Positions 43,641-43,808 of a DNA stretch of 43,808 bases are shown here, in pieces. The DNA is taken from assembly GCA_934096715.1 (NCBI GenBank), contig CAKOMQ010000008.1, positions 1 to 43,808 of the forward strand, written 5' to 3'. Under the pieces are notes generated by a model. It saw only the letters and a list, made by a program, of their open reading frames with translations. It was not told the DNA's origin and made no database searches. The DNA is from an uncultured Bacilli bacterium. GTDB lineage: Bacteria > Bacillota_I > Bacilli_A > RF39 > UBA660. Each line of letters begins with the position of its first letter. The first letter of the stretch is position 1. A program made the position numbers and the translations under genes.

Positions 43641-43669
43641 AGTATACACAAAAAAATGTAAAATATCAA
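43641..43669 (-). promoter_or_regulatory. Minus-strand promoter of the antisense RNA
   Basis: On the minus strand TTGATA (43669-43664), 17 nt, TATACT (43646-43641), near consensus and better than the opposing sense promoter, as usual for the abundant RNA antitoxin. Confidence 0.65.
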
Positions 43670-43678
43670 CTATTTTTG

Positions 43679-43707
43679 TTGCAATTCATATTTAAATTTG
43701 ATATGAT
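43679..43707 (+). promoter_or_regulatory. Promoter of a gene beyond the window, like that of the first surface protein
   Basis: TTGCAA (43679-43684), 17 nt, TATGAT (43702-43707). Spacer and following GATAGTAAAAGAAG resemble 134-150 and 163-176. The next gene is probably another member of the surface family, or another gene with the same control. No start codon with a ribosome binding site is clear before the window ends. Confidence 0.5.
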
Positions 43708-43756
43708 TATTTTGATAGTAAAAGAAGATAGTTGATATTAATTTTAGCCCGAAATT

Positions 43757-43777
43757 TTTATAACTTATAGTTATAAA
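43757..43777 (+). other. Perfect hairpin in the last leader sequence
   Basis: TTTATAACT (43757-43765) pairs with AGTTATAAA (43769-43777) around TAT. No T run follows. It would lie in the 5' leader of the RNA from the 43679 promoter and may be regulatory or part of an RNA gene cut by the window end. Confidence 0.45.
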
Positions 43778-43808
43778 GTTCTCTCTCGGTACACTGGAAT
43801 ACGTGTTG

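Noticed and set aside
43720..43808. tmRNA, 6S, SRP or RNase P RNA start at the window end
   Set aside because: No characteristic sequence of these RNAs could be found in the visible part; only one simple hairpin is present.

Overview
The window is AT-rich, densely coded DNA from a low-GC Gram-positive (Firmicutes/Bacilli-type) bacterium, probably an uncultured, Erysipelotrichia/RF39-like host-associated lineage. That placement is inference. The gene orders dnaG-sigA-trmK-yqfQ, hrcA-grpE-dnaK-dnaJ and spoVB/comN/rel/dtd are Bacillus-like. TGA is used as a stop and TGG codes for Trp, so the genetic code is the standard one and not the mycoplasma code.

Layout. 1-1725: a secreted/anchored surface protein with a GC-rich, foreign-looking 3' tail. 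1726-2737: a gene graveyard holding a template-like relic of that tail, a terminator and an ISL3-type transposase remnant. 2738-4985: two-component system. 5127-10590: a dlt-like operon (adenylating ligase, type III PLP decarboxylase, carrier protein, MBOAT acyltransferase, SGNH protein), with acpS convergent to it. 11015-13207: a small ORF, a second surface protein with the same GC-rich tail, and an anchored small protein. 13210-15492: a DUF2779-type nuclease, rpoZ and tRNA-Ala. 15541-16366: decayed KilA-N and ATPase fragments. 16367-18334: two unrecognised genes. 18429-24911: CIRCE-controlled hrcA-grpE-dnaK-pepF-dnaJ. 24973-26534: two poorly characterised proteins. 26619-30348: dnaG, sigA, trmK and, on the minus strand, yqfQ. 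30470-32833: a GspF/PilC-type protein and a prepilin peptidase, followed by a Prli42-like micro-ORF and a SpoIIM-like protein. 33705-35410: a TPR-like protein and its frameshifted tandem copy. 35533-37977: a third, double-domain surface protein. 38037-43295: mnmA, spoVB-like flippase (minus), comN, rel and dtd. 43357-43669: a compact locus with the architecture of a type I toxin-antitoxin system. From 43679: the promoter of another gene that looks like the surface-protein promoter.

Most notable. (1) At 43357-43669 a 34-residue hydrophobic ORF with a very strong ribosome binding site faces a convergent minus-strand promoter and terminator that would make an RNA of about 77 nt overlapping its 3' end. 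The two RNA 5' regions form a long inverted repeat. (2) The surface proteins at 187 and 11208 end in aligned variable tails that stay conserved past the stop codon. An AAT/AAC-rich non-coding copy at 1981-2100 lines up with them codon for codon, as expected of a diversity-generating retroelement (DGR) or its relic. No reverse transcriptase is visible. (3) The dlt-like operon contains a PLP decarboxylase between ligase and carrier, suggesting carrier-bound amino acid decarboxylation before transfer to a surface polymer. (4) Rel has lost hydrolase residues but keeps its synthetase residues.
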